DNA of 64,000 nucleotides from Rapidithrix thailandica (GTDB lineage: Bacteria > Bacteroidota > Bacteroidia > Cytophagales > Flammeovirgaceae), in assembly GCF_039710355.1 (NCBI RefSeq), contig NZ_JBDKWZ010000001.1, positions 558,001-622,000 on the forward strand, given 5' to 3'. A program made the position numbers and the translations under genes. The notes below the pieces were generated by a model. That model was not told where the DNA came from and ran no database searches. It saw only the letters and a program-made list of their open reading frames with translations. Shown here piece after piece: positions 63,826 through 64,000 of this stretch. The number at the start of each line of letters is the position of its first letter. Position 1 is the stretch's first letter.

Positions 63826-63862
63826 GCTGAAAGAGTCAGGTTGATTGGTAGACTCTTTCAGC
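63826..63862 (-). terminator. Hairpin downstream of the SDR gene
   Basis: Perfect 12-base inverted repeat (63826-63837 with 63851-63862) twelve bases past the SDR stop on the minus strand. There is no U-run directly after it. Confidence 0.6.
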
Positions 63863-63873
63863 AGTGGAGTGAT

Positions 63874-64000
63874 TTACAGGATTGTCTTGATCACGCCCCC
63901 GTCAGCACGTATGGCTGCTCCATTGGTAGCAGAAGCCAATGGACTGGCCAAATATGTGACCATATGAGCGACCTCATCCGTAGAGGTAAACCGTTGGATA
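63874..64000 (-). CDS. Short-chain dehydrogenase/reductase, C-terminal part (cut by window edge)
   Basis: The last 41 residues of an SDR on the minus strand: QRFTSTDEVAHMVTYLASPL, then a segment ending in GAAIRADGGVIKTIL. The combination of TSTDEVAHMVTYLASPLAS with NGAAIRADGG is the usual C-terminal part of classical SDRs (compare the NG-x-x-I/L-x-V/A-DGG motif). The subfamily cannot be told from this fragment. The rest lies beyond base 64000. Confidence 0.85.
   Translation of the reverse strand, partial: IQRFTSTDEVAHMVTYLASPLASATNGAAIRADGGVIKTIL

Larger units (their letters stand above)
63407..63873. other. Gap between the orphan gene and the SDR gene
   Basis: 467 bases without a gene. Contents are copy B of the dispersed repeat (63747-63789) and the SDR terminator (63826-63862). 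The 63407-63740 part is AT-rich with no recognisable element apart from being upstream of the orphan gene. Confidence 0.6.

Overview
The window is an ordinary stretch of chromosome from a member of the Bacteroidota, most likely a Cytophagales-type (Cytophagia) environmental bacterium. Support comes from several traits seen together: Bacteroidota-type -7 promoter boxes (TAnnTTTG) ahead of several genes, a two-gene atpD-atpC unit apart from the other ATP synthase genes, a carboxypeptidase-D-like domain at the front of the TonB-dependent receptor, many short lipoproteins, a ribosomal protein S16 with a long acidic tail, and a GH95 fucosidase. G+C content is moderate by eye. I see no rRNA, tRNA, CRISPR array, prophage or intact insertion sequence. 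The genus cannot be named from the sequence alone.

Layout. 1-4487: nucleotide-sugar genes for surface polysaccharide (end of rfbC, rfbD, rfbB, ugd, UDP-xylose synthase). 4651-9142: a TerB-like small protein, a histidine kinase/response regulator pair, and the NAD(P)HX repair enzyme. 9564-13337: a TPR protein and atpDC. 13554-18292: a probable metal-uptake group on the minus strand (TonB-like protein, histidine-rich DUF4625-type lipoprotein, TonB-dependent receptor). 18507-30722: housekeeping genes topA, gltA, ppk1, pruA, an ArsC/Spx-like protein, ruvX, def, a CAP-domain lipoprotein, a GlcNAc-kinase-like ATPase and a coiled-coil protein. 30904-36188: pcm, a DUF819 membrane protein, a hotdog thioesterase, cytochrome c, an SDR enzyme and rpsP. 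36264-46309: recG, a GT-C-like membrane protein, a SNF2 helicase, an outer-membrane barrel, dnaN and trpS. 46677-54980: a gamma-carbonic-anhydrase-like protein, a DUF4838 lipoprotein, sppA, and an LPP20/DUF4384-like plus CsgG-like pair. 55085-64000: a MerC-like protein, an AraC regulator with an AhpD-like protein, csaA, ilvA, a GH95 alpha-L-fucosidase, a VIT1/CCC1 transporter, an AT-rich orphan gene and the end of an SDR gene.

Most genes are core metabolism or information processing in short operons separated by strong hairpin terminators, many serving two convergent genes. The less ordinary items are: (i) a similar motif (TTGCAT, 3-4 bases, AATTTTAT) just upstream of the predicted -7 boxes of the DUF4625/receptor operon and of the MerC-like gene 38 kb away, suggesting one metal-responsive regulon; (ii) a 43-bp dispersed repeat (17353-17395 and 63747-63789, 36/43 identical); (iii) three exact TTATCAACA (DnaA-box-like) sequences built into one hairpin at 33887-33927; (iv) a foldable segment, possibly a leader or small RNA, in the 0.9-kb topA-gltA gap; and (v) a TonB-like protein with two membrane segments instead of one. 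None of these is proven to be a new system; each is listed with a test.
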